Counted from the first letter of the stretch, positions 8,343-16,964 are shown. The stretch: DNA of 64,000 nt from Nostoc sp. FACHB-973 (GCF_014698115.1 NZ_JACJSJ010000029.1:21245-85244); one strand, 5' to 3'. Notes: generated by a model not told the origin, from the letters alone. Program-made: numbers and translations.

Positions 8343-9809
8343 TCAGAAGCGGGTTTGATTGCGCCCGTTTTTCTTTGCTTCTCGAACTTTGTCGCTGGCA
8401 CGCTGCAACAAAGACACAGGACTATCTTCTGGCATGAATTCCACAACTCCGATGCTAGCAGTGATTTGAAACCGCTGACCGTTGTAAGCTGTGAGGATTT
8501 CCTCGCTCAGAGCTAGGCGAATTCGTTCAGCTATCTGACATCCCATGTTCAGGTTAGTGTCAGACATGACAATACAGAATTCCTCTCCACCATAGCGTGT
8601 AACCCAATCTACTGCTCTGATGTTACTTTGAAATACTTGTGCAGCAGTTCTGAGAGCTTGATCCCCAGTCGGAAAGCCGTAGGTTCGATTGACTTCACCG
8701 AAATGATCCAAATCCAGGAGTACCAGTGTTAATGGTTGCTGATATTTGTGAAACTTTTCTATTTCGCGCAGTAGTAATCTGTCGAGAAAGCGGCGATTGA
8801 AAATCTCAGTCAAACCATCGTGTTCGGCTTCTGCTCTGTATTTCTTGGCTAGACGACTGGCCTTAAGTACCATCTCAGTAATCATCCGTTCAGCAGTGAC
8901 GCGAATTCGATGCTCAAAATCAGTGATTAGCTTGTCTTGTCCAGAAGCATCTGCAATAGCATCAAATTCCTCAGTGGTTACAACTTGGTTGCGTCCTTTC
9001 TGCTTGGCAGCATAGATACATTGATTGATTTCCTGCCATAGTTGCTCAACAGATGAATGTCCTGTCATCGGAACCACTCCCAAGGAAGCTGTGAGATTAA
9101 CACAAGACATTTCATCAAGTTTGAATTCATGAGTCTCAATCTGAGTCCTGAGAAATTCTGCAAAGGCTTTCCCCTGCTCAGCATTGCCACGCATACAAAT
9201 AGCGAATTTATCACCCCCTGTCCGAGCGACGATGCCTGCTCCTAGTGAATACTTTTGGAGAATCTGCCCAACCTCCTGCAATATCTGATCTCCCGCAATA
9301 TGACCATGACTATCATTGATAAACTTGAAACCGTCAATATCCAGGTAAATCAAACATACAGGCTCACTATCTTCCTTCGATGTCAAAAGCTCGATCGCAT
9401 GATCATTAAATTTGCGAAAATTAGCAATCCCCGTTAATTTATCAAGATTCAATGAATGCTTTTGCTTGGTATGCCACAAAGTCCGCTGCAAACGCAAACC
9501 TATTTGCCAATCAATTGCATCACGTTTACAAGTTTCATCTCCTGCTTCCAACCAACAAAGGGCAGTAGATTCTTGCTCAATGGTGTCTATCAAAACTACT
9601 GTTGGTAAACCAATAGTTGTATATATGTACTTCACTTCCTCCAGGTTCTCAAAAGTCCTGATATCGAGTACAACAACATCAAAACCTTTCTCAAATAATG
9701 CTGGAATATCAACTCGAATCCACTCAAAATTGAGGGAAAACTCTTTTGGTTGGGGCAAATCAGTTGGACTGCACCAAGCAACTCGTATCGCTTTCACTTG
9801 TTCATTCAT
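8343..9809 (-). CDS. Dual GGDEF-domain protein, one degenerate and one active diguanylate cyclase
   Basis: Start taken at ATG 9809 with GGAA upstream; a GTG at 9827 would add six residues (numbering below uses the longer form). Residues 10-110 look like a receiver-type fold lacking the usual phosphorylation set. A first GGDEF domain (about 125-285) carries GGDKF (204-208) and no RxxD inhibitory site. A second (about 325-494) has a canonical GGEEF (413-417), preceded by RAVD at the inhibitory-site position. The second half therefore probably makes cyclic di-GMP from two GTP, with product inhibition, and the first is likely a GTP or c-di-GMP sensing module. Cytoplasmic; single gene convergent to the toxin-antitoxin pair, 10 bp from the toxin stop. 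Confidence 0.88.
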   Translation of the reverse strand: MNEQVKAIRVAWCSPTDLPQPKEFSLNFEWIRVDIPALFEKGFDVVVLDIRTFENLEEVKYIYTTIGLPTVVLIDTIEQESTALCWLEAGDETCKRDAIDWQIGLRLQRTLWHTKQKHSLNLDKLTGIANFRKFNDHAIELLTSKEDSEPVCLIYLDIDGFKFINDSHGHIAGDQILQEVGQILQKYSLGAGIVARTGGDKFAICMRGNAEQGKAFAEFLRTQIETHEFKLDEMSCVNLTASLGVVPMTGHSSVEQLWQEINQCIYAAKQKGRNQVVTTEEFDAIADASGQDKLITDFEHRIRVTAERMITEMVLKASRLAKKYRAEAEHDGLTEIFNRRFLDRLLLREIEKFHKYQQPLTLVLLDLDHFGEVNRTYGFPTGDQALRTAAQVFQSNIRAVDWVTRYGGEEFCIVMSDTNLNMGCQIAERIRLALSEEILTAYNGQRFQITASIGVVEFMPEDSPVSLLQRASDKVREAKKNGRNQTRF

Positions 9810-9883
9810 TAATTCCAACTTTAGCACCCAAAAACCGTAGGATAACTATCTTAAATACTTAATTGTGCTTTTATAGAACAGAA

Positions 9884-10053
9884 TTCAGAACTCAGGAATC
9901 AGAATTCAGGATGAATTCTGTACGACTGGGTAATGAATATTGGTTTAAAACCTCGCCCCTTGTGGCGCGAAACTAGTATTAAATTTTTTCAAAAGTCAAA
10001 ACTCTATCCCTTTATGGGTAGAGTATTCTGAATTCTGAATTCTGAATTCTGAC
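9884..10053. repeat. Heptanucleotide repeat tracts in the 9828-10313 intergenic region
   Basis: The 486-bp gap holds scattered GAATTCA/TTCTGAA heptads around 9884-9920 and a cleaner run at 10026-10053, on opposite strands, so they could pair as arms of a large hairpin. The rest of the gap has no gene I can support; a palindrome sits at 10185-10204. Confidence 0.7.
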
Positions 10054-10184
10054 TCCTTTTTATAGATACTTTAAAGTTTAACAACCAAATTCAGCAACGC
10101 CATCAGTTGTTTGTATAATAAAATTGAATTAGGGACTTCCAATTAAAAAATATCCCATCCCTGCGGGACGCTTCGTGAACGTAA

Positions 10185-10204
10185 GGTAGCACAGCTGTGC
10201 TACC
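10185..10204. repeat. Palindrome of the ACAGCTGT-centred family
   Basis: GGTAGCACAG followed directly by its complement, 20 bp perfect. It is a shortened copy of the palindrome at 2018-2045, here upstream of the debranching enzyme gene. Confidence 0.75.
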
Positions 10205-10313
10205 CGAAAAATCTAAAATTGGCGCGGTCAATAATTCTTAATGTCCATCTCACCACACTATGTGATTGATAACTGATAATCCAAATATCGATCGCCAGCA
10301 AGAGTGTTGAGTT

Positions 10314-12299
10314 ATGTCTATTGAATTTGGGCGGGAAATCTGCGGTCATCTTGACATAGCAGAGTCACGGGAATGGTTGGTTACTAATGGCATTGGTGGT
10401 TATGCCTCTGGAACAGTGGCAGGTTTATTGACCCGCCGCTATCACGGGTTACTAGTAGCAGCATTGCAACCGCCTCTAGGTCGCACCTTACTGTTGACAA
10501 AACTAGATGAAACGGTATTGTATGGCGATCGCTCTTATTCTCTACACAGCAATCGTTGGGCAGATGGTACCGTCAATCCCCACGGCTATGAACATATTGA
10601 ACGTTTTTCTCTGGAAGGTACAGTTCCTCTATGGCGTTTTGCTGTTGCTGATGCTTTGTTAGAAAAACGAATTTGGATGCAACAGGGAGCAAATACAACT
10701 TATGTCCAATATATTCTGCGTCGTGCCACCCAACCGCTGAAGTTGACACTTAAGGCGATCGTCAACTACCGCGATTATCACAGCGACACCCATAATAACA
10801 ATGATTGGCAGATGTCTATTCAGCAGGTGGAACAGGGAATTTCTGTAACTGCCGATCCTGACGCTGTACCAATATATCTGTTAACTGACCACGCCACCGC
10901 CTCCCCCGTCCACAATTGGTACTATAACTTTGACCTAGCAGTTGAACGCTATCGGGGATTGAGCGACAAAGAAGACCACCTCCACGCCGCTACCTTTGAA
11001 GTTACGCTCAATTTAGGAGAATCCGTCACATTTGTTGCCAGCACTCATAAGCAACCAGAATTGAATGGCGAAGCAGCACTCAAATACCGTCACAGTCTTG
11101 AGCAGAAATTAATCGGACTCTGGAAATCTAACCGACCCCTTAACGCTACCGATTCTCCAGCTTGGGTGAATCATTTAGTTTTGGCTGCTGACCAGTTTAT
11201 CGTCGATCGCTCCGTCCCAGAAGACCCCTATGGCAAAACTATCATCGCTGGTTATCCCTGGTTTAGCGACTGGGGACGCGATACCATGATTAGCCTACCT
11301 GGTTTGACCCTCGCCACAGGTCGCCCAGAGGTCGCACGTTCGATTCTTCGCACCTTTGCTAGGCATGTAGACCAGGGAATGTTGCCCAATCGTTTCCCGG
11401 ATGCGGGTGAGACGCCAGAATACAACACAGTGGATGCGACTCTCTGGTATTTTGAAGCCATTCGAGCTTATTATAATGCCACTGAGGATAATGATTTGCT
11501 GATGGAACTATTCCCTGTGCTGGCAGACATCATCAACTGGCACTGTCGCGGCACACGCTACAACATCCGCCTCGATGCCACTGATGGTTTACTGTATGCA
11601 GGAGAAAAGGGTGTGCAACTGACTTGGATGGATGCGAAAGTGGGAGATTGGGTAGTAACGCCTCGCATTGGTAAACCGATTGAAGTCAATGCCCTGTGGT
11701 ATAATGCTCTGCGGACAATGGCAAAATTTGCCCGTTTGATTGGCAAGCCCCACCAAGAGTATCAGGCGATCGCTGACCGCGCCCAAATCAGATTTTCTCG
11801 CTTTTGGAATCAGGAAACAGGCTATTGCTACGATGTGCTGGATACTCCGGATGGCGATGACGCATCTGCGCGTCCCAACCAGATTTTTGCCGTTTCCTTA
11901 CCTGAAAGCCCGCTCACCCCAGCCCAACAAAAAGCAGTGGTAGACGTTTGTGGGCAGATGCTACTAACTTCATATGGATTGCGATCGCTTGCCCCCAATC
12001 ATCCCCAATACCAGGGTAAATACGGTGGTAATCAGTATCAACGTGATGGAGCTTACCACCAGGGAACCGTCTGGGGTTGGTTGTTGGGGTCGTTTGTTTT
12101 AGCACACCTGCGCGTCTACAAAAATCCTAAACAGGCGCGTCAATTGTTGCAACCAATGGCTAATCATCTAACAGCGCACGGTCTTGGCAGTCTCAGCGAA
12201 ATTTTTGATGGCGATGCCCCCATGAATCCACGGGGATGTATTGCCCAAGCGTGGACAGTTGCAGAGGTCTTGCGTGCTTGGCAGGCAACGGAGAACTGA
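10314..12299 (+). CDS. Glycogen debranching enzyme (amylo-alpha-1,6-glucosidase, GH133 type)
   Basis: 661 residues, ATG start. The N-terminal domain (about 1-240) begins GREICGHLDIAESREWLVTN, then GIGGYASGTVAGLLTRRYHG, typical of GDE_N_bis/archaeal-type debranching enzymes. The C-terminal (alpha/alpha)6 barrel has GYPWFSDWGRDTMISLPGL (about 305-325), PNRFPD, YNTVDATLWYFEA and the acid-rich AGEKGVQLTWMDAKVGDWV, which carry the substrate-binding acids. The end YQRDGAYHQGTVWGWLLG and LSEIFDGDAPMNPRGCIAQA is complete. It removes alpha-1,6 branch points of glycogen to feed glucose release at night. Monocistronic; upstream region 10205-10313 lacks a promoter that I can name. Confidence 0.92.
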   Translation: MSIEFGREICGHLDIAESREWLVTNGIGGYASGTVAGLLTRRYHGLLVAALQPPLGRTLLLTKLDETVLYGDRSYSLHSNRWADGTVNPHGYEHIERFSLEGTVPLWRFAVADALLEKRIWMQQGANTTYVQYILRRATQPLKLTLKAIVNYRDYHSDTHNNNDWQMSIQQVEQGISVTADPDAVPIYLLTDHATASPVHNWYYNFDLAVERYRGLSDKEDHLHAATFEVTLNLGESVTFVASTHKQPELNGEAALKYRHSLEQKLIGLWKSNRPLNATDSPAWVNHLVLAADQFIVDRSVPEDPYGKTIIAGYPWFSDWGRDTMISLPGLTLATGRPEVARSILRTFARHVDQGMLPNRFPDAGETPEYNTVDATLWYFEAIRAYYNATEDNDLLMELFPVLADIINWHCRGTRYNIRLDATDGLLYAGEKGVQLTWMDAKVGDWVVTPRIGKPIEVNALWYNALRTMAKFARLIGKPHQEYQAIADRAQIRFSRFWNQETGYCYDVLDTPDGDDASARPNQIFAVSLPESPLTPAQQKAVVDVCGQMLLTSYGLRSLAPNHPQYQGKYGGNQYQRDGAYHQGTVWGWLLGSFVLAHLRVYKNPKQARQLLQPMANHLTAHGLGSLSEIFDGDAPMNPRGCIAQAWTVAEVLRAWQATEN

Positions 12300-12390
12300 T
12301 AGGTGAATCAAGTATAAAAATTCGTTTTTTATCTGATTTTAACAATAAAGAATAAAGGCTTCAGTCGTCAGAATTGAGTTGGGTATATTG

Positions 12391-12420
12391 ATTCTGAATT
12401 CTGAATTCTCAATTCTGATT
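12391..12420. repeat. Heptanucleotide repeat, TTCTGAA type
   Basis: Three to four imperfect ATTCTGA units following the debranching enzyme gene. No terminator-like stem of note in the 12300-12520 gap apart from this. Confidence 0.7.
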
Positions 12421-12520
12421 TCTCTTTTAAACAAGCCATTCTGCTTGAAAAATTTGGTTAGCAGTTAACGACAATTCTGGAAAAATTGGCGATACTATTC
12501 GGTCATTACCCCTGAACTGA

Positions 12521-12682
12521 CTAACTTGGTGCAAAAATCTGTTCAGCCGTTAAAGGAATGTTTGGAAACAATCTAGAATCAATTCGATCTTGCCCTCGAA
12601 ACACCTTTGCGGGTAAATACGAACCATCGTCCCAGACAAGAAACTCTTGAAAAGTCAGTGGTTGTGTGACGGTTGCGTACAT
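12521..12682 (-). pseudogene. Uma2-family relic, internally deleted
   Basis: From the ATG at 12682 the frame reads MYATVTQPLTFQEFLVWDDG, a good Uma2 (DUF820) N-terminus, and then jumps to FRGQDRIDSRLFPNIPLTAE and a terminal QIFAPS, a good Uma2 C-terminus. The central nuclease-like core (about 120 residues in intact Uma2 proteins such as 41986-42609) is missing. The frame runs on upstream to 12847 without Uma2 character. I infer an internal deletion relic; a short novel protein is the alternative. Confidence 0.5.
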
Positions 12683-12856
12683 CGTCCTCGCTCCATTGCT
12701 GGCGGGTACTTCATTCAATGCTACCAAGATGTACAGCTTGCCCACTACAATTATCAGCTTGTAATGAATAGGTAAGGCGATCGCAAGGGTAAGCATAGTA
12801 TTCGGATTAATGACCAATACCGGATTTGCTTCAGATAGACATATCAAGACCCGTCA

Positions 12857-12883
12857 GAAGTTGAAATAGTAGACTACCATTAG
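12857..12883 (+). pseudogene. higB toxin remnant (last eight codons)
   Basis: Immediately before the HigA-type gene, one frame reads EVEIVDYH followed by TAG. This matches the usual C-terminal end of HigB toxins (ending in VEIVDYH or similar), the gene expected just upstream of this antitoxin. The remainder of the toxin gene is not found upstream in any frame. Confidence 0.5.
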
Positions 12884-12897
12884 GAGATTACCAAGAG

Positions 12898-13212
12898 ATG
12901 AGAGTTCCAAAAAATAGACTCCCCTCACATCCCGGTGAAATATTACTCAAAGATTTTCTAGAACCAATGGGAATATCACAAAGAGAACTTGCAGATGCAA
13001 TTCATGTTCCTTATCAGCGAATTAATGAGGTTGTAAATCAAAAGCGGGGTATTACGCCTAGTACAGCATTACGGTTAGCAAAATTTTTTGGGAATAGTTC
13101 AGAGTTTTGGTTAAACCTCCAACAGAATTGGGAACTCTACTATGTTCTGAAGGAAGAAGAAGAGGAACTAAAAACTATTGCACAATTCAACAGTTCTGAA
13201 GCAACAGCTTGA
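12898..13212 (+). CDS. higA: HigA-family antitoxin, XRE helix-turn-helix (orphan)
   Basis: 104 residues, ATG start with AGGAG 11-15 bases upstream. Starts MRVPKNRLPSHPGEILLKDF with LEPMGISQRELADAIHVPYQ, then RINEVVNQKRGITPSTALRL and FWLNLQQNWELYYV: the classic HigA/VapI-like antidote layout, helix-turn-helix about residues 25-60. It normally represses its own operon and neutralises HigB. The expected toxin gene upstream is reduced to its last codons (12857-12883), so this antitoxin is now solitary or serves another toxin. A MITE follows 185 bp downstream. Confidence 0.88.
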   Translation: MRVPKNRLPSHPGEILLKDFLEPMGISQRELADAIHVPYQRINEVVNQKRGITPSTALRLAKFFGNSSEFWLNLQQNWELYYVLKEEEEELKTIAQFNSSEATA

Positions 13213-13397
13213 GGTATGGTAACAGAAGGCGATCGCTCCACCAAAGCCTTTGGCTAACGCAATTGGTGAGTTTAGTGCGATCGTATCTGTCTAATGATAC
13301 TTGCCTCAATCATCCCATAGGTCTTGGATGGACACACCTTTTTAAAAGTTTTTGTGTCTTTCCTAACAAATTATATGCAATGATGTCTGATGTGATT

Positions 13398-13488
13398 AGG
13401 ACTTACGCAAGAACTCTCTGAAACTCTTATTTCTCCGTGCCCTCTGCGTCCTCTGTGGTTCGTTTATTCATGATTTTGCGTAAGTCCT
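13398..13488. mobile_element. 91-bp MITE, copy 2
   Basis: Same length and same terminal inverted repeats (AGGACTTACGCA) as 7618-7708 but in the opposite orientation. Its right end overlaps the last codons of the hydrolase gene (13468-14340, minus strand). About nine differences from copy 1, mostly transitions. Confidence 0.85.
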
Positions 13489-14340
13489 GGTGATATCACC
13501 ATCGAGATTATCGTAGAAATAAGAAGAATGAGCATCTTCTGCTCCAACAACCATTGCCATATCTGATTGACCCATATTTCTTAATGTTTTCTCCATCCCG
13601 TTTGCATACTGCCACACATACTGATCGCAGAATAATAAATCTGAGCTAATTTCATCTTCTATAGCAGCTTTGAGAGGATAGGCAATTAAGTCGGAAGAAT
13701 GAATTATATTCACCCATCTTAGCTTCTGCAATCCAGCAGTTTCTTCTTTATTAGAATTTTTAAAATAAAAATTGATAACCGAGAAATCAATATCTAGCAT
13801 TTGCTTAAGGAATAAAAGAGGAGAACCCAGTGTCGTAATGCTAGCTAAATTTAAGATATTTAGTTTCTCACGGAAAATAAAAGCTGGATCATCATTGTCC
13901 AAAGTATCTGAGAAAATGAGATCCCAAAGAATAAAACTACCCAGAGAATGAGCAATCAAGTGAATCTCTTGTTGATTTGAGTGGTCATTTAGGAACTGAC
14001 TCAGTTGTTCACCGATAGTTTTACGTATCGCTTTACCGCGATCGGGATTTTGATAAATTAAAAAATCACCTAAAAAATTGCTGATTATCTCATTTCTTCG
14101 TTTTTTGTATCTGTAAATATCATCATACCAACCTTTATATTCTTTATGGTGTTCACAAACTCTAGAAAAATCTTTTTCAATACATCCAATGGTTTGATGT
14201 TTCTTATTGTTGAATAAATTTCCCCAGAAACTTGAGTAAAAGTTTGCAGGGGTTGCTAGTTTTTTGTGAATTTTTTTGATGAGTACGTCAGCATATCTAG
14301 AATTATGAGTATTGACACCGTGAATAAAGAATACAAGCAT
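13468..14340 (-). CDS. Alpha/beta hydrolase-fold serine hydrolase with MITE-encoded C-terminus
   Basis: 290 residues, ATG start. The first strand MLVFFIHGVNTHNSRYADVL supplies an oxyanion-type HGVN motif, and EIHLIAHSLGSFILWDLIF (about 143-160) contains the nucleophile elbow GxSxG-like AHSLGS. A late His (GAEDAHSSYFY, about 268) can complete the triad. Lipase/esterase-like proteins of this kind are cytoplasmic and of unknown substrate; some act as phospholipase effectors in defence. The last seven residues (RTYAKS plus context) and the stop codon come from the terminal repeat of the MITE at 13398-13488, so the natural end has been replaced. Divergent from the small hydrophobic protein gene at 14526. 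Confidence 0.72.
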   Translation of the reverse strand: MLVFFIHGVNTHNSRYADVLIKKIHKKLATPANFYSSFWGNLFNNKKHQTIGCIEKDFSRVCEHHKEYKGWYDDIYRYKKRRNEIISNFLGDFLIYQNPDRGKAIRKTIGEQLSQFLNDHSNQQEIHLIAHSLGSFILWDLIFSDTLDNDDPAFIFREKLNILNLASITTLGSPLLFLKQMLDIDFSVINFYFKNSNKEETAGLQKLRWVNIIHSSDLIAYPLKAAIEDEISSDLLFCDQYVWQYANGMEKTLRNMGQSDMAMVVGAEDAHSSYFYDNLDGDITRTYAKS

Positions 14341-14525
14341 ACTGCTGAATAATTACAGTTATAACTGCTATAAATTGTACTGTTATAATATTTCCCCACA
14401 ACCAACCTCAAATCACTGCGCTACAGAACAATTGTTATTTGATGTTGAGCCGTACAAATTTCAGGGAATACTAAACTTGAAAACCCAATGAGTCTGTTAT
14501 ATCAGTATTTACCAGAGGATATAGT

Positions 14526-14861
14526 ATGGATGAATTCGTAAGGAAAGCGGCTGGAATAGGTTTGCCTGTAATTATACTTCTAATTACAATGGCTACTACA
14601 GGTCTTACTGGTGCTGCTGCTATTACAGCAGCTTTAGCAATGTTGGGTCCAGGAGGTATGATTGGTGGTATAGTTCTGCTTGGAATAATAGGCTTGGCAG
14701 CTGATATGTTATCTAGGTTTGGCCTAGAGACCTTGTTGATAGCCATCTATAGACAGCGCTTACAAAATGGGGAAACTCGCAGCAATATCTGCCAAGAAAT
14801 TAACTGGCTACCTATCTCTGGAGATTTAAGGCGCAGGCTTAGAGAAGAATTTGGGTGCTAA
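14526..14861 (+). CDS. Small glycine-rich membrane protein with conserved C-terminal tail
   Basis: 111 residues, ATG start with AGAGGA seven bases upstream. Residues 8-65 form two hydrophobic, Gly/Ala-rich segments (GIGLPVIILLITMATTGLTG and GGMIGGIVLLGIIGLAADML). The C-terminal 45 residues are soluble and charged, with RQRLQNGETRSNICQEINWL and PISGDLRRRLREEFGC. I recall similar small proteins in cyanobacteria but no function. The two-helix, Gly-rich layout resembles pore- or membrane-anchoring modules. Divergent neighbour of the serine hydrolase (185 bp apart). Confidence 0.6.
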   Translation: MDEFVRKAAGIGLPVIILLITMATTGLTGAAAITAALAMLGPGGMIGGIVLLGIIGLAADMLSRFGLETLLIAIYRQRLQNGETRSNICQEINWLPISGDLRRRLREEFGC

Positions 14862-14994
14862 TTGCTTAAGTAAGCGATACTTATTACTGAGTATCCCCCC
14901 ACCTGCTAATTAACAAGAGATTGTGGAAATGCAATGTCCACGACGGGCTACGCCTACGCACTTTATTAAAGCTAATTATGCTGACATTTCCCCA

Positions 14995-15330
14995 TTAACC
15001 CACAGCATATTCCGTAAACTGTCGCATAAATGGCGACTGAAATCCTAAAACAATATCTTCCTTTGGAACTCCAGCATTCACCAAATCAGCTGCAATGTCA
15101 TCTTCAGTACCATTCCATTGCAGCCAAATTTTACCACCTTTAATATCAATGTGGAGTATACAACTGTGTACCCAGTCCTGACCTTCCCAGCCTAAATAAA
15201 CAATTTGATAATGGTCGCGATCGCTGTCAAAAATTGTCTCAACTTCAATATTACCGTAAGCAGGTTTCTGCTTACCATATTCTGCAAGCATCTGTTGTAC
15301 AATCTGACGATATCGTACTATTTTTTCCAT
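14995..15330 (-). CDS. xisI: XisI family protein (fdxN element excision controlling factor)
   Basis: 111 residues, ATG start. MEKIVRYRQIVQQMLAEYGK, YGNIEVETIFDSDRDHYQIV, WVHSCILHIDIKGGKIWLQW and GTEDDIAADLVNAGVPKEDI match XisI along its full length. In Anabaena XisI helps XisF and XisH excise the fdxN element in heterocysts, but most genomes carry many XisHI copies away from any element. Overlaps the end of xisH by 13 bases, so the two are translated together. Confidence 0.9.
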   Translation of the reverse strand: MEKIVRYRQIVQQMLAEYGKQKPAYGNIEVETIFDSDRDHYQIVYLGWEGQDWVHSCILHIDIKGGKIWLQWNGTEDDIAADLVNAGVPKEDIVLGFQSPFMRQFTEYAVG

Positions 15331-15737
15331 TCAACAATCACCTCACTTTCAACATCGTAAACAATCATTTTGACTCGATTTTCTTCTACCATTTCATGGG
15401 GAAAATCAAGTTGAAAAAATGTTCTATAAGTAGTCAAAGGTACTGCTAAATATAAAATACGTTCTGGATCTCGTCGCCTTAATGCACCTCTGTAATTGAT
15501 AAATTGTCCCAACGCAGTATGAAATTCGGAAATAGCAGAAGATTTTTCTAGAAAACTCTTGACTTCAACAGCAATTTTTTCATTTTCTCGTTCTGCTGCA
15601 ATCAGTTTTTCTGCTGCTAAATCAATCGACATTTTTACACCACCCACGTTAAACAACAGTGGGTCATGAGTTATCTGCCAACCGTCCTTTTGTAAAGCTA
15701 TTTTCACAACCTCATGAAAGACATCTTTAGCAGACAT
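15318..15737 (-). CDS. xisH: XisH family protein (PD-(D/E)XK-like)
   Basis: About 139 residues from MSAKDVFHEVVKIALQKDGW (ATG 15737; an ATG at 15743 adds two residues). The core SIDLAAEKLIAAERENEKIA then VEVKSFL carries the Asp...Glu-x-Lys arrangement of restriction-like nuclease folds, to which XisH belongs. Works with XisI, encoded downstream with a 13-base overlap. No xisF recombinase or fdxN boundary is in the window, so this is one of the dispersed XisHI pairs; its present job is unknown. Confidence 0.9.
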   Translation of the reverse strand: MSAKDVFHEVVKIALQKDGWQITHDPLLFNVGGVKMSIDLAAEKLIAAERENEKIAVEVKSFLEKSSAISEFHTALGQFINYRGALRRRDPERILYLAVPLTTYRTFFQLDFPHEMVEENRVKMIVYDVESEVIVEWKK

Positions 15738-15822
15738 GGGCATAAATTATAAGATTTCCCACTTCTAAGATATCGTGTTGCTGCATTTTCAGCGGAAGCT
15801 CACGTTAAATTTAACCAACGCC

Positions 15823-15854
15823 AAAAAAAGAAGCCTGAGTCAGTCAGGCTTCTT
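15823..15854 (-). terminator. Intrinsic terminator of the ribosomal protein operon
   Basis: On the minus strand, an 11-bp stem AAGAAGCCTGA / TCAGGCTTCTT with a 5-base loop is followed by a run of T. It lies 28 bases after the rplL stop. Confidence 0.9.
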
Positions 15855-15881
15855 AATAAAAAACAAGTAACGTAATTGTGA

Positions 15882-16271
15882 CTACTTAATAGTCACCTGA
15901 CCGCCAGCTTCTTCGATGCGCTTCTTAGCGTCTTCAGCAGCATCCTTAGCAATAGCTTCCTTAACAGCCTTAGGCGCAGCTTCCACCAAGTCTTTAGCTT
16001 CTTTCAGACCCAGACCGGTCAATTCGCGTACAATCTTCAGTACGGCAATCTTCTTATCAGCTGGAACTGATTCGAGAATGACGTTAAACTCGGTTTGTTC
16101 TTCTACTGGTTCGGCAGCAACGGCGCCTGGTCCTGGCCCGGCGAACGCTACGCCAACAGGTGCAGCAGCACTCACACCAAAGGCTTCTTCAATTTGCTTG
16201 ACTAACTCAGCAGCTTCTAGCAAAGTTAAGCCTTTGAGTTTTTCCAAAATATCATCGGTTGCGGTGGACAT
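15882..16271 (-). CDS. rplL: 50S ribosomal protein L7/L12
   Basis: 129 residues, ATG start. N-terminal dimerisation helices ([20 protein letters not shown]), the flexible Ala/Gly/Pro hinge ([20 protein letters not shown]) and the conserved C-terminal domain with [20 protein letters not shown] and [12 protein letters not shown] are all present; length is normal. Forms the L10(L12)n stalk that recruits elongation factors. Last gene of the rplKAJL run, 66 bp after rplJ, followed by a clear terminator. Confidence 0.97.
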   Translation of the reverse strand: MSTATDDILEKLKGLTLLEAAELVKQIEEAFGVSAAAPVGVAFAGPGPGAVAAEPVEEQTEFNVILESVPADKKIAVLKIVRELTGLGLKEAKDLVEAAPKAVKEAIAKDAAEDAKKRIEEAGGQVTIK

Positions 16272-16337
16272 TGATATAACTCCTGTAATTTTTGATTATT
16301 TATTTAGTCACTGGTCATTAGTCATGAACCACTAACT

Positions 16338-16889
16338 TTATTCGGCAGTACTTTCGGTGGTATCACCTTTTTCTGCGTCGGCCACAGCCTGCAAAGCACG
16401 AGCCAGTGAACCGGGAACTTCGTTGATACCCACAGCAATCTTGGTAGCCAAGGAATTGATTGCCCCAGCAATTTGACCCATGAGTTGTTCCTTAGATGGC
16501 AAGTCTCCTAGAGCCTTGACATCCGTTTCTTTGAGTAGGCGACCTTCCATAACACCGCCGCGAAGTTCTGTCTTCTTGGTGGCTTTCTGGAAGTCTTGGT
16601 AAGCCTTAATCGCAGATGAAAAATCTTCTTTGACTAGCAAAAAAGCTGAAGAACCTTTGAGCAGTTCTGATAATGGCTGCCATTTTTCCTGGTCTTGAAT
16701 GGCAATGCCCATCAGGGTGTTTTTAGTTACCTTACAAACAGCGCCACTGGGACGCAGCCGCCGCCGTAAGTCGGTAATTTCAGCAACCGTTAGCCCCTGA
16801 TATTCTATTACCAGTGCCAGAGTTGACTCACTCAAAGTTTCTTTGAGGTCAGCTACGATTTCTTTTTTATTTTCTAGCGTTCTACCCAT
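16338..16889 (-). CDS. rplJ: 50S ribosomal protein L10
   Basis: 183 residues, ATG start with AGGAGGTGAG at the ribosome site. [40 protein letters not shown] and [20 protein letters not shown] are typical L10, and the C-terminal helix (about 140-170, [20 protein letters not shown]) binds L12 dimers. Preceded by a 303-bp leader after rplA that probably carries L10 autoregulation. Confidence 0.97.
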   Translation of the reverse strand: MGRTLENKKEIVADLKETLSESTLALVIEYQGLTVAEITDLRRRLRPSGAVCKVTKNTLMGIAIQDQEKWQPLSELLKGSSAFLLVKEDFSSAIKAYQDFQKATKKTELRGGVMEGRLLKETDVKALGDLPSKEQLMGQIAGAINSLATKIAVGINEVPGSLARALQAVADAEKGDTTESTAE

Positions 16890-16964
16890 TCCAATCTCAC
16901 CTCCTCAAAACAATCAGCGATTTCTCTACTTGTGCATTTTTTCTCAACTAAATCTAAAACAACA

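Noticed and set aside
13209..13421. Plus-strand frame of 70 codons after the HigA gene
   Set aside because: Runs through a HIP1-rich spacer into the MITE; no protein character.
14995..15737. fdxN excision element boundary next to xisHI
   Set aside because: No xisF, nif genes or direct repeats of the element within the window.
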